Assembly: GCA_037389465.1 (NCBI GenBank)
Contig: JAZARR010000167.1
Span: forward strand, 1,240,001-1,304,000
Source of the DNA: Baylisascaris procyonis
Taxonomy: Eukaryota > Nematoda > Chromadorea > Rhabditida > Ascarididae
DNA length: 64,000 bases
Direction: 5' to 3'
A program made the translations under genes and the position numbers. The notes beneath the pieces were generated by a model. The model was not told where the DNA came from and searched no databases. It saw nothing but the letters and a program-made list of their open reading frames with translations. Positions 14,084-27,600 of the stretch are shown in pieces. Within the stretch, counting starts at the first letter, position 1; the number at the start of each line of letters is the position of its first letter.

Positions 14084-17000
14084 TCACTCCTCTTCCCCTT
14101 CCAAGATATATGTGGTGTTCTTACTCAGCACCTCCTCGCTGAAAATGACGACTATCACTGTTGCACTCGATGCACTGAATGCAACGCGAATTCAACTGAA
14201 AAAAAAAAGAAAAAAAAAGAAAAAGAAAACGAGAAGAGATGATGTTGTCATGGCTATGCGAATTGGAGAAGGGAACGCTGATGATTCCGCAAACGATCGT
14301 CGTTCGTGATACGACGGCGGCTATTCGAAATCAGAGGCAGTGCTAATGGACGCAAATATGAAACGAAGACGTAGACGATTATTGTTTGTGATAAAATTTG
14401 GTATATATTATGATGCAAGGTAGGCAAAGCACCTTAGTCTTAGTCTTAGTTGTATTTTTATCTCATTCCACCCGTTTCAACTTAGTTCGTCGTGTACATC
14501 AGTAGCCGAGACTCTTGTTCTCATCGTTTCGAACATCTTTCAAGAAAACTTTTTGTCTGGCCCATCCCTTCTCAGAATCCTCACCACCTTCCGTTGAGGA
14601 ACCCTTCCATTTCTATATTTCAACAAAACGTCTCCAGTTTCGACAATCACTTTCCTGGATATAATTTGTGAGCGTTTGGCTGCTAGTCAGATTGGCATCA
14701 GTTTCAACGACCTACAAAGGGATTAAAAATTTGCTGCATCTAAGAGTGAATGTACGCTAATAAACACCGCTGTTTTATAATATAATAACCAGCGTTGCTA
14801 ACATTATGCCATTTTCCCTCAACGAACAATTTAAATACCATCCATTAATTATAATCTATTTTAGCTCAGTTCAATTATAATCGAACTGATCAGCTCATGT
14901 AATAGGGAACCGGAACGGCGCTCCGGAAATATGAGTCGGAAACAACAAACATGAACTTCATTATGCATAACACTTATGCACCACATATAATCCTACAATT
15001 TTGTGTTTGAAAATGCGTATAACTGACTATTTTGCAAAGTTGGAAATTTTTCAACAAGCGCTTTTTCAATTCAAGTTGATCAATGCACTCTGTCCTCAAA
15101 AAATATACAATCTTGAAGGTATTTGTAAAACTTAAGTTCAAACTTAACAAATCGTCAACACTTATGTGACAATTGGTACTTTAAATCATCATCACTTGAC
15201 CACTTCACTGTAATGCTTAGTATAAAATATTTAAAAGCGAATGAGTACAAAATTGTTTATATAAAATAAATATCTGAAGTTGTCGTCTATTTTTTTCTTT
15301 TTTTTTTTTTCTATTTTATAAGCACTATCTTCTACAGATGTTCTTCTTGATCGGGAACAAGGCCATCATACTATGAAGCTGTCTCAACCATTTGTGGTTA
15401 GGTAGCGTTAAATAGCTGTTTCATCTGTTGAATAAAACACTGAGAAGAATAAGATTAATTTAATATATCAATGAAAAAATCACAACAAAAACTCTTTATT
15501 TCTTAATAAATGAACAGATTTGTAGAAATATAAAAATTAAGAGGGTAATGAACGACAAGAAATATTGAGAGAGTTGAAAAATTCGAGGAAGGAAATAAAG
15601 TTTTCTGCAAATTGCTGCTAGAAACTTTTCGAGTTGAAACTTTCTTCGCTAACATTCTCTTAGACATAATAAATTACTTTTTATTGAAGTGTAATAGTTG
15701 CGACACTACGTCCAACAATTTGTTAACGCAGTAAACCTTGGGAAGTGTAACATTTCTACCGTAATTTACAACAACCGATTGTGGATTTTCAGAGCAAGAA
15801 TTTCCGTTTTTATGAACGAATTATTGAGTTTTTTAAACGTTTCTATCCTTAGGTTTATGATAAGATGGAATAGAAAGATGGAAAGTATATTTTTTCAATA
15901 TTATATTTTTGCTTTAGCAAGTGCTTTTTAATTTACTATGAAACGATGCGTTATATTTGAAATTATGAGGTCATTTCGATAGACGCTACTTGAAGAAATC
16001 TTCTTTTAGGAAAGCCTACTTTTGTCATAACGTATCTGGTTCTCCCTGCTCGCTTCTTATCTTTCTCTGCTTCTCCTGAACCCATTGATCCCTCCTTTAC
16101 TATCAATGACGCTCATCAAGCTTTCATTTAAAAACACTGCCGCAAATCGTATGAAAATTTTAAGTATTAGAGAACGACAGAGACATCCACAGTAACGAAT
16201 TTTGACGACATTTCACAAATTCTCTACCCAAGCCTCTCCCAACCCTTCTCGCCCCTCCCCCCACCCAATATCTTCCGATAAATTTAGCTTATATGTTGTA
16301 TATCTCAAGACAGCGGGAAGAGACCGCGACAGACCATGTTTATTCAGAAAACCTTAATAGGCTCGAGCTCTTACTAACCACTGCCACCACTGAAGCTTAC
16401 AGGTTGTACAATTTTGAGCAACTGAAACGAACAATGTAAATGGTGCACATCGAAAAAGAAAGCTTCGTGTGGTCTTTCTCAAAAAATTTAACTAAGCTTT
16501 GCTTGTTTTCCCTCAATCTTGTTTCTTTTCTTAAAGAAGCAGTTCACCTCCATCCCAGTAAATCGGGAAGAAATTCTTTCAATGTTAGGAAAATTTCTTC
16601 GCAAATTGTACTTTAGGAGATGCGGCAGTTCTGTCTTCGAGAAGATTTATGAATTCAGTGAGCTAGAGATGTAATCTTCTGGACTTATCTTTCACTTCCG
16701 TTAACTTGAATTAGAAAACGTTTATGCCAGACGGCTGGTTCAAATTTCCACAACATTAGAGGACGGATAAAGCAACAATTGCATATTCGTTCACTAGCAA
16801 AAGAGCAGTATCTTGAACTGATTCCTATAACGGATAAAATGTGCAAATTTCATCGATGAATTAATTAATAACAATATACACAAGTAGTATTTCTGATCGG
16901 TGATTGCTTCGTCGATGATCGAATGGTGAAAATGATTGGTGCTGGAAAGAAAAAAAAAGAAGTGGCTGGTGGAATGCGTGTATTGCTTAAGTTACGAAAA

Positions 17001-17711
17001 TGTTTTTGACAAATTCTATGTGACCCACTATGTCAAGATTTTTTTAGCTTTTTATTCTAGTGCAGAAAATATGTTAAATGAAAGCAATACAACCGACTTT
17101 TCAAGCCGAGCCGCCACGAGAGCACATAAAAGGTGCTGTCAAACGTGCATTCGCACAACACATACGTCTTCACATTTACAGTACCGCCTCCCTTTACCCT
17201 GATTGCGTTAAGCGCTGGTTTTCGACTTGACGAATTGGGTCAAACTCTACAATCTCCTTGAAATATGATACTGTCCAATTATTATATCGCAGATACGAAT
17301 ATTATTGGAGTAAGGATCATCCCTAAATATGATGACTGAAGATTTCAGATGGTCAAGTAATCGAGACATCTGAAATATCTCTTGTGTTCAGTTTCTATTT
17401 GCAGTGAAAAAGCTCAGAAAAATATTATACAGACTCATATTGATTTTTTTCCACAATTTGAAAAATTCGTTGAAAAAAAGATGGTATTCTCATAGGAACT
17501 CACCAGAAATATTTTGCGCTCGTTTACAATGTTCCGCTGAATTGATTTCAACCAGAATTAACCGTTTATCTCCAATAACTCCAGTAAATCAAATGCGTAT
17601 TTTAAAAGTCCTTTGCTAAAGTTCCAAATTCTTAAAGGTGTTAAGAAGTGCGGAAGTATTCTTTCGCATTCATTGATCAATTATCTTGCCCTATTAAGTG
17701 CAGGAGGAGGT

Positions 17712-17730
17712 GGGGGGGGGGGGTGGGGGG
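17712..17730. repeat. Poly-G tract
   Basis: A run of G residues interrupted by one T, embedded in a GGAGG-rich segment. Confidence 0.9.
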
Positions 17731-18235
17731 TTGGAGAATGAAGAGATCTTTTCCATAAAACTTTATGAGTAGTGCAAGAGATTTTTGACCCTCACTATCA
17801 CTGTAATGCTGCCTTTTTATTGCGATCATATAATAATCGCAATAAAAATATAATAATAGTGTTTTCCGTTGTTTTATGCCGAAAGGCAACACCACGAAAG
17901 AGTACACTTATTTTTTCGACAGAGATTATAAGTTGTGATTTAGTGTATCGTAGTGAGAGTTTTTATCGAATGATTTGCTAAGAACGATTTGCTACTTTTA
18001 GAAAGTCCTCAGATTTGCTGGTTGCCAACGAAAATCCCGTTACTTTGAAAGGTGAAAATGCCAAATAGTTAGCTTACTCGAAACCTTTCAAAATAAATAT
18101 CGACAGAAAATTTCTTGGATGATTTTTGATATTTGGTGTATGTGACTGAATATATTTCTTGCTTCATAGGTTTTTACATTTTAGTGCGAATTTTCCTTCA
18201 AACTGAGATCATTATAGATTTGAAATTTTCCACTG

Positions 18236-18247
18236 GTTTTTTTTAGG
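18236..18247 (+). promoter_or_regulatory. Probable spliced-leader trans-splice acceptor before collagen B
   Basis: A T-rich run ending TTTTTTTTAG, then G, then the ATG at 18248. The arrangement matches that before genes A and C, so a conserved trans-splice site is the likely reading. Confidence 0.6.
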
Positions 18248-21200
18248 ATGGGGGCGCAAGTGTTTATTAATGCTGCATCGGCAGCGAGCGGTGCAATTAT
18301 CATCGGGTCGCTAATCGTCGTTGGAGTTCTCGTTAACGACCTCAACATTCTGTACAGCGATGTGCTTAATGATATGGACAATTTTAAGGCAAATTTAACG
18401 ATATTATTAGCGATAAGAATTTTTTTTCTTTATGGAAGTGAATTAAGGAACACGCCAAATATACAATAATGAAGTGATTGTTGCGTAACTTTTCCCAACC
18501 ATCCGATTCCTATTCAAATCTTTTATAGCATAAAGAAAACTTTTTTACGTGAACCTAATGAATAATAGTATTTATAGTAGGGTTGTTAGATAAGATAAAC
18601 TTAGCGCTACGAGTTGTTCATTCATATAAAAATTATGTTCCATTGAAATTCCACTGAAACTCCGCTTTTTTATTCATATAATTTGTAATTTATTCAAACT
18701 TATACAATTGACTAATAAATTAGCTTTGTATTTAGTACTTTCATATTTTCAGTCAATACATACGAAAACTCACTGAGATGTTGAAAGCGGAGAAATATTA
18801 TTGCAGGTGTTGGCCAATGGTGTTTGGGATGAGATCATGAGCGTTCATGGAATGATTAATGGAAACCACGATAAGTCTCCCAATCAGCTCTTCTCAGATC
18901 TCGTCTCATTAGGGCGCACTAAGAGGCAAGCCAATTGTGGTAAGTAGTAATTCAGCGAATGCTATTAAATTTTTTTTCTTATTGTACCTTTGATGAAATC
19001 AACGAATACCTTTGAAATTATTTTCTAACTTATTTAGTGAAATACATCAATTACACATCAATTCCATATGATGACAATTTGTCGAGACATCGCAGAACAG
19101 ACCTTTTTCAATGAAGAAATTGAGCATATAGAAAATCATAACGACCATTTTAATAGATAGCGATTAGCTTAGTCAATTGTAAATTTAAGGTTTTATTTGA
19201 ACAGGTCAAATAAAATTGAGTCAGATTGCAATTTCGATACCTGGTACGATAAGGTAGTAAAATTGTTCCACCTTTTTGCATTTTTCAGTACCTTTTTTGT
19301 TTCAACGAACAGAGAAACAAACAAATACTTGCTTAGTTACAAAAAAGGAGAGTTCCATATATTGCTGTAATAACTTTGAAGGTTTTCATTATAGATTAAA
19401 ACTGCTCAAATAATTCATATTCCAGCGTGTGCTGCACCTCCAGCAAATTGCCCACCAGGACCACCTGGACCACCTGGAGATCCAGGATTACCCGGAGGTG
19501 AGATTTTCCGGATGGAAAGCTTTTTATGGAAAAACAATGCTAAAAAATCTCATAGAGAAATTTCAGTGAAATTCATGAATCGCGGCTACAGAATTATTGA
19601 ATGCATCAATCCGCTAAAACTAAAAGCTGATGATGGTTGTATAGAACTAGCACGATGCCGGAAGGCTCTTTTAAGTGAAAACGAGTAAAAGCGAAGTAAT
19701 AGACGAAGAAATAGGCTCTCTTTAATTTGCTCATTTGAGATGCTCAAACAATACTAGAATATGTTAGATTTGTTTGAATGCTGAACCACAAAGCACCCTC
19801 AACTCCCATTCTTGTCAATGCCATTAAGCAGTCTACTTACTAACATGAGTTCTTGCACCGATCAAGCCCGGTGGTTCATTCGCCGTATTCTTTTAGAACC
19901 TGGTCCACGTGGAGTGGATGGGCCACCTGGCTTGGACGCACTGCCGGGTCCTTCTCTACCGCCGGTGCCAATGGAGTGTGTCAGTTGTCCACCTGGACCA
20001 CCCGGACCACAAGGGCCAAGCGGGCCACCAGGACCTCCTGGTCCACCTGGTCGCCCTGGACCGCCGGGCCATGGAGGCGGAGGAATGGGGCCGCCAGGAC
20101 CACCTGGGCCACCTGGAGCTCCGGGACAACCAGGTAGGATGGATAAAAACGTTTCAGTCGTAACTGCTCTTGCTTGAAATAAAACATCAATGAAAATGAA
20201 CAATTAGCGTGACATTTGTATCTAGTTTTACCAGCAGACAGTGTAAAACACTGTACGACTTCGCCACCAATCAAAAAAGTGATCATCAATTTGACAAATG
20301 AATAAATCACAAAAGACGGAAAGTTCAGATCATCTTTCATTGATTCAGTCGCTTTTTCATTACTTCATCTGTTATCCATGCAGGACCTGCTGGACAGATG
20401 GGACCTCCTGGATTACCTGGCAAGAATGGAAGGAGGCTTATTGGCACAAAAGGACCGAGAGGACCACCAGGACCTCCTGGTCCTCCAGGTGCGTCAGGTG
20501 CAAATGGGCAAATGGCGGGACCAGGACAGCCTGGACCTATGGGCCCACCCGGGCCACCGGGACGCCCGGGACCTCCAGGTGCATCCGGACTACAAGGACC
20601 GGTAAATCCACTCCTTTTCTTTGAACTTTTCACCTGAATACAACTTATTTTGTGTTTTTTTCTAGATCTGTATGCGAAATTCTCAAGTAGAAGAAACGTA
20701 GCTTTCTATGTACTGCAATGTAGCTTAGTGGAGAAAATTCAGGATAATTTCAAGCACATTCTAAGCAGGACAAAGGTAGGGACTCTCGGCACCTTAATGA
20801 CTCTTCGCAAGGGTTTATTCCTCCCCTGTTAAACTCATATTAGCAAATCTCTCCAGTCGTACTCATTTCGGTCAGAGGGATGGCAGTTTGCCCATCATGG
20901 ACAAGAACACTCGCTCAACGTTTTTACCTATCATGCGCCTTGTGCAGCAATAGCTCTATCTATTAAAAAGCGTCTTTTGGTCTTCGTCATATTTCTTAAA
21001 CGGAACAACAAAATGCTCAATGCCATTCAATGGAATTTCTTGAAGTGCTCAGTGAATAAATACGTGAATGAATCGTGAAATAAAACTAAAAGGAGAAAAT
21101 TGTATGATATATAGCAAAACAAGTTAGCAATAAATTTTAAGAAATTGGCGCACTAATGTTTGTTTTTTTTTTTTTGTTACAATTCTGTCAGAAAGCACTT

Positions 21201-21555
21201 CCAGTGGGAGAAGAAACGTAGCGTCCACTTCGAACACATAATATCCGTATTTGCCGGTTAAGGCTATGAACTGTTGTAAAGTTGGAACAATTTGTGGATA
21301 TTATTTTATGCTGTCGACTTGCAGCCTGGTGCGCCTGGTCAGCCCGGTGCCGACGCTCAGTATTGTCCATGCCCACCAAGGACAGGCGGAATTGCGCCAC
21401 CAGCCGAGCTACCGAGTTACGCTGGTTCCGACATGGAGTCGGCATATGCAAGGCAACGCGCAAGAGCATTGCGTCGATTCGCAGCCACTGTCAAACAGCA
21501 GCAACTACTAGGCCAAATCATGCCAATGCAACCGATCAGAAAATCCAAAGCCTAG
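18248..21555 (+). CDS. Cuticle collagen (tandem copy B), six exons, 343 aa
   Basis: Closest paralogue of copy A and presumably another secreted cuticle collagen. Coding exons: 18248-18388, 18807-18939, 19426-19497, 19897-20133, 20384-20601, 21325-21555. The first five match the sizes of copy A exactly (141, 133, 72, 237, 218 nt) and all phases agree. Intron 1 begins GC instead of GT (AAG then GCAAAT), the only GC-AG intron in the array. The protein has a hydrophobic N terminus (1-30), a [15 protein letters not shown] segment, a furin-like RTKR at 84-87, Cys clusters, Gly-X-Y tracts with short breaks, and the terminal QYCPCPPR motif. Its tail differs from that of A: about 60 residues rich in Ala, Arg and Gln, ending RKSKA. 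A polyadenylation signal AATAAA lies at 21674-21679. Open frames on the other strand here are only shadows of Gly-Pro codons. Confidence 0.95.
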
Positions 21556-24500
21556 AAGCACCCTCGGAACCTCTTCACCTGCCTTCCAGACGTCTAACAT
21601 TGCTTTTCTTCTTTATTTGCAATTCGTCATATAGCCAAAAGAGTTTAAACGAACGGAGAACGAGCCTGTTTGAAATAAAATTTTCTACAGATTGCATTCA
21701 TCTGAGCTATTCATGTTAATGTTGAGGTTTCTTTTGGTAAAAGTGCATCTTGCTCTTTCAATTTTATCCTAGAAAATCCGATGAAAAAGAAAGAGATTTA
21801 CCACCAAAGGAATAAACGAAGAAAAATTTCACTGAGCAATCTACAAGAGAGAGTAAACAAAATCTGAGAATTGAAGAAAGAATAAGTATTTAATTTCGAT
21901 GACGTCACTGAACAAAAATTCTTGCAACAAATCCATCATTACAATTTTGCACGCTGTAAGAAGTTGCAAGGGTTGCAATTTTGCGAGAATATTTTCTCGA
22001 CAATAGAGTAACGATTGTGATAATACGTAATAGTTATTTGAAGCGGTATAGATACCGTCGTACTCACATGGAAGCCTTTCTGCAACCATAGCCAGTTTCA
22101 ATATACTATCAAATGAATTGATAGAGTACAACCAATGTAGCACATGAATTGCATTAACGTCACGTTCGACTTTTCGTTAACCTTCAGTTACCTCGCGAGA
22201 TCTACTGCAGCACTCTGACGAAACATTTATACCAGAATTGTCTATCTGTGATTTAGGACCTTGCTAAAACTTAAGTTAGCTAGAAGCATGGTGCACTCAT
22301 TAGAAAGAAAAGTCTCAGGTCAAAAACCATGGTCGTTTTCATTGAATAACCTCAATATGCCTATAGAAAAAAAAAAGCTTATTATTGGTTAAAGCAATTA
22401 ATGCTGCAACGAGAATACTTTTGATACAGCTGCGAATAGAAGTGCTGTTCTAATAATGAAATTTACTCGGTAAGCATGGTTCATTTGAGGAAATCATCAC
22501 ACATATTCATGCAGAATGATATCTTAATAGTCATTTATGTTCTAGACATTAGCAATGTGCATTTGCGTGCAAGAATTTTATAATGAGCGCAAATTGCGAT
22601 GCACAAAAAAAGACACTGCGAGGAAACGCCCTAGCGATTCTCAATTGGTTTTTGGAGGAAAAATAACTCATAAAAAAGTTGCATACCTTTTTGGGCATAT
22701 TTGTGCTAGCAAACTGGTTCTTTAATGAGAAAACATTGTCGAGTTTTTCTTTTTTGCTAGCAGCAACAACGAAATACACCGCCAAGTATAGACGGCTCAT
22801 TACGTCGCACCTTGAACGTAGAGAACTTGTTCTTGAAAGTTTTAGAAAGAATTTTTCGTCTATTACAAGAAGTGATTTCTTTTCGGAAATCCACCATTGT
22901 GATACAATTTTAGTCGACAAATTCGACCGCATATATTAAAGCATTTTTTGCCACAGAAAGCATTATGCTTTGTTGATTTTATTTTAGTAGACATGCAGCG
23001 ACAGAATTTATTGAAGTACCAACCCCCTTTTCCCCTCACCTTAGTACGTCCTTCCGTACCTCATTCAGTATTTACGATTCTTTATAAATCCGATGAAATC
23101 TATGGCATATATGCTGTCCATTTCCACAAGTTATGTGGCGCTACTTGCCGATTGCTTCGGATATCGTTGAGATGATAACCCAACCCTTTAGGGGCTCAAA
23201 AACTTTATAACCTCAGAAATAAGTTTTTCTCACCTTTTTAGAGCAATCATAATGAGAAGAAAAGTGTGCATCAAGAAATCGTGAAATAGAAGATTGTCCT
23301 CTTCATTAGACATAGTAGGTTATTCATCGGTCCAAGAAATTCCTTGTACCAAAGTGAGTATTTCTTGGTAAGTGGAGCAAGGATGGATGATTCGTTCAGA
23401 TGAGAGCCCTCTTAAAATACGGATAGAGTAAATCAGTACGAAAAGAGTTTTCATTACACAGTGAGAGTAAACTACATGGGAGCATATTAGGATGAGACTT
23501 TTGATGCTCGATGCGTCTAAACATTCTCTTTCCAGCTAAACTTCGCTATAAAATCCTTGTTGTATCAACGACAGTGGTAATAAACGTGCTTTCATTCTTC
23601 TTACTAGCTGCTTAATAATTCAAATCATTTTCACTCCAATTATCTTCGAAAATATATTTTATTATTGAGGTGAATTTTTATAACACCACAAAAAGAAGTT
23701 GAATAGTAATAAATTCATTTATATGATTGATTAATATTTACAATTACAATTGCAAATATAGTCGTATATAGAAGATAAAGGTGACTGATACTAAAAATTT
23801 GGCGCAAATGAAGCGGAACTGTCAATAAGCAGAATAAATTTCAACGAATATTTGAGGACTTGACAATTTGCACCAAATGATGGTCAGTTTGACAAAAAGG
23901 TGCTCCTCAGCATCTACAAAAAAAAAGGAAAAAAAAACATTCGACGAATTAACTAAGCATATTGCCTGAAATATTTTTTTCTTCAAACGAAACGCATTCT
24001 TTTTGACTAAACAGACAGAAAACTTATCTATTCAGATCACTACAAGCTTGTCTACTAAGATCACTTAGGAAAGTTGTCAAACCAGATATTTTATCTTTCA
24101 TCGGTGATTATTTAAAAGCTAAGAAAACAGACAATGGCATTCAATTATCTTTGTGGCTGCACAATGTCATTTGTTGTGTGTTGAACAATTCTTCATTTAT
24201 TGCTTTATTTCAATTTCGATCGTTTCATGTTGAGTGCTGTGAATTCCTTTGAAAACTTTCCAAATCGTTGATTAGATTAAAACAAATCCCCTATGAAATT
24301 TCCTTGAAAATTTACCATCTGATTGAAATTTCATATAATTCGAGACGAAAAGAATCATCGATAAGAATTTATATTAAAATATTCCACAAAAAATTTTTCT
24401 CGATGAAAATATTCTCCACTATGTTCTTTAGTTCAATTTATCTTTTTGAGATGGATTTTTTTGCAAATACTGCAAGTGATATCTACGCAATTTTATTTTA

Positions 24501-24696
24501 TTTTATTTTATTCTTGTTATTCTCAAAATTCGCTAAGCAATTAGCTACAGAAATTTTGCAAATATCTATACAAGATATAACATTTAAAAGATATTGAAAT
24601 AGTAGAAAAAAATTTTTACAGTGCTAAAAAAAATCGGCAAAAATTCCCATTATTCCCTTCGTTGAATTTACACTAGTCGCCGTTTAGAATTTCAGG
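21556..24696. other. Intergenic spacer between collagens B and C
   Basis: It starts with the 3' untranslated region of gene B (AATAAA at 21674-21679) and is otherwise AT-rich. A 100-codon minus-strand open frame at 21841-22143 has no recognisable domain or splice partners and I do not call it. No TATA box is obvious before gene C. Confidence 0.5.
24686..24696 (+). promoter_or_regulatory. Probable spliced-leader trans-splice acceptor before collagen C
   Basis: The bases GAATTTCAG then G directly precede the ATG at 24697, as before genes A and B. Confidence 0.6.
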
Positions 24697-27600
24697 ATGA
24701 ATACACGTCGAGTTGTTAATATTTCGTCGGTTGCAAGTGCTGCGGTGATCGCCAGTTCATTGTTCGTCGTTGTGTATTTGTGCAAAGATCTGGATGCACT
24801 CTATGTGGAGGTTATCGATGATCTCGACGAGTTTAAAGTTTGTGCATTTAAGATCGAATATAAATTTGATTCTATTCATTATATTTATATTATTTTCAAT
24901 GCTTCAATAGATTCGCATAATAGTTATAGACAAAAAAACTTATATGCTTGTAATAGACTTGTGACAGGCTAGTATTAAGCAAATTTTCAATGAGTAAACA
25001 ATTCGTTGAGTGATAAATAATGGTCATTTTTCAATTCACTTTTCAAATCGAAAGTTGTGTCACTCGTATATGAAAGCATTTCCGCATAATGGCTCATACA
25101 TAGTTATTAAATTACCACTCTACTGCAACACACAGCTTTTCTTTCTAATTATCATACATATGTTCTTATCAATTTAGATGTTCTTTTATTATTGAACAGG
25201 ACGATTGAATATAACGATAGTGAGGTAACAGTAAGCCACCTTAAGGTTTATAAGTGTTTTCTTAGGAGCTTTCAAACTACGCGTGGAATGATTTGATGGC
25301 ACTAAACAGTATCGCCAGAGAGCAACATATCAAGAGTGCAACGAGTTTTTTCACAGATTTCATTCAAGGAACTAGAATCCGTCACAAACGGCAGATTGAC
25401 CTTCAAGAAATTTCATCCAATTGCAGTGAGTTGTTCTAAATGTGAAATAATAACTGCACTAAAACTGTTGTGAAACTTTACGTCAAAAATTTGTCACTAA
25501 ATCGATTGCTCATTATATAGCCATATTTTGATATTGAGAGTCTCAAAGTACGTTATGAATTGAATACAGTTTTTTTTTTTTTTTGGTTCTATGCAGCAGA
25601 AATTTTTAGTGGCTTCACGAAGAAAATTTTCGTGGATTGTCAGATAAATTCTGATCACATGAACTTCTTTATATATAGGGTACAAACCATAGCCCCAATT
25701 ACGATAAGGTTGACTGACTTTAAGACGACCAAGATCTCGACAGTAACTGAACAATTATTAATTAAGCAACATTTAGATGAACAATTATGATCAATTATTG
25801 AAGATTTACACTTATTAATTATGTCGTCTAACTGAGCAATAATAAATTCGATAACTTAATGAAAAGCGCAATGCTCCGGAGCCTTTTATTGAAGATTTTA
25901 TGTAACCAACCGACACATTTTCAGCGGAATCGCAAGGATGTAGGGCAGGTTTTTTTGACTCCTTTTCTTGCATGCATCGTATTTCGGTTATCCTCACTTG
26001 CATTATTTTCCATACGTATCGACCTTAAAGTATTCTGCGTTACGCTGGTCTACTCATCAACACATTTAGGGTGTGGCCTTCAGCCAAGCAATTGTTCTCC
26101 AGGACCGCCTGGACCATCAGGTGATGCATGACTACCTGGAGGTTTACTTGTTTCCTTTCAATCACAACAAATCAAACGTTTATAAAAATAAATCATAAAA
26201 AGCTCAACCATCCCGCTATATTAAGATTAAATCATTCTAAGTTTCATCCTCTTCTTTGGCTTCAACAGAGGTAGTTACTATGAGAACGTTTCAGCACTGC
26301 ACCTAAATTAAGTTGAGCAAGAAAATTTCTACGTAAAATTTTAACTACATTCAACAACTCTACAAAACTGTATTCTTTTCAATAATTAGCACATTCCTTC
26401 AGAAAAGTTCTGCTAAAATTTCGCATTAAACGATAAAATTTGAGAAAAAACATATCAAGCTTTTTCCCATTTCACTGATGGAAATAATCAAACAATTATC
26501 AACTAATAGGTTTGGTATATTTTCCGATTTTTTCCGAATCGTATTGAAAGAACAATTTCCCAATTGTTTGGCTAGTTCCGATGTGCAGGAAAGCCATCGG
26601 CAGGATGCTTCAACAGATAAAAATATAAGGTACAGTATGTTTAATAGCTCTGTCTAAAGACGCAAATGTTGCTATAATACTTATACGGATACAATCGATG
26701 AAGATTGCAATTCTCTTCTGTTTCCGACTGTTAGTGATGGGGAAACATGCTTTCCCCTACTACCCTCCCCTCTACCCCTTCCTTCTCCTCCTACCCGAAA
26801 TGGAAGTGAATCTCAGGCTACTAATTCGATAAGAATTTTCTAAAGTTCTTTATAAACTACACGCGATCCAAACGTTACATCAATATATGCAAATACTGAA
26901 TCTTCACTCAAAACTTCATATATTTTGAAATCTACGTTCCACAACGGTTATAATATCGCTGAAATCATTATTAGATCCAGTAAACTGCTAACTAAGAGTA
27001 GCTTGATTTCAAAGTCTTCCGGGCAAAGACAGACTGCCTAATTGAGAGGTAAAAACTGACAAGTAAAATGAGCAAGACTGCCAGTATTTCAATGACTTTT
27101 AATTGCACTGACTATTAAATACTGACTGATATGTTGCGCTGTTTCAAGAGCCTGGTCGACGTGGTGTTGACGGCATGCCAGGGACAGATGGTAGTAGCAT
27201 GCCCTATGGAGATGACGGTAAGCATAGATGCATAACGTGCCCGCAGGGACCACAAGGGCCTGCCGGCCAATCAGGGCCACCAGGATCTCAAGGTCTTCCG
27301 GGCAAAGACGGACTGCCTGGCAGCAGAGGACAAACAGGACCATGCGGGCCGCCGGGTATGCGAGGTCCAGAAGGAGCAACGGGTGTGATAGTTGTTCATT
27401 GATGGTTTTGCTCCTCTTAGACAGTTTATCTTATTCTGCTTTTTTAAGGGTCAGGATTGCAAATGCCACCATAAGATACTTTTTCGCTCGTAAACATCCC
27501 AACAACTCTTTTTTAACTTTCAAATAGCGGCTACAAATTTGTTGTTCTATGAAATATTTGCAAAATTCAGCCAATTTCTTTGCTTTCCCTTAAGTTAGGG

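Larger units (their letters stand above)
12998..18247. other. Intergenic spacer between collagens A and B
   Basis: This stretch holds the 3' untranslated region of gene A, including AATAAA at 13174-13179. It also has a 17-C tract at 14067-14083, an A-rich patch near 14200 and a G-rich tract at 17712-17730. I found no coding exon. It presumably contains the promoter of gene B, but no TATA box is evident close to it. Confidence 0.5.

Noticed and set aside
21841..22143. Minus-strand open frame of 100 codons between collagens B and C
   Set aside because: No recognisable domain and no credible splice partners; a chance frame in AT-rich DNA is more likely.
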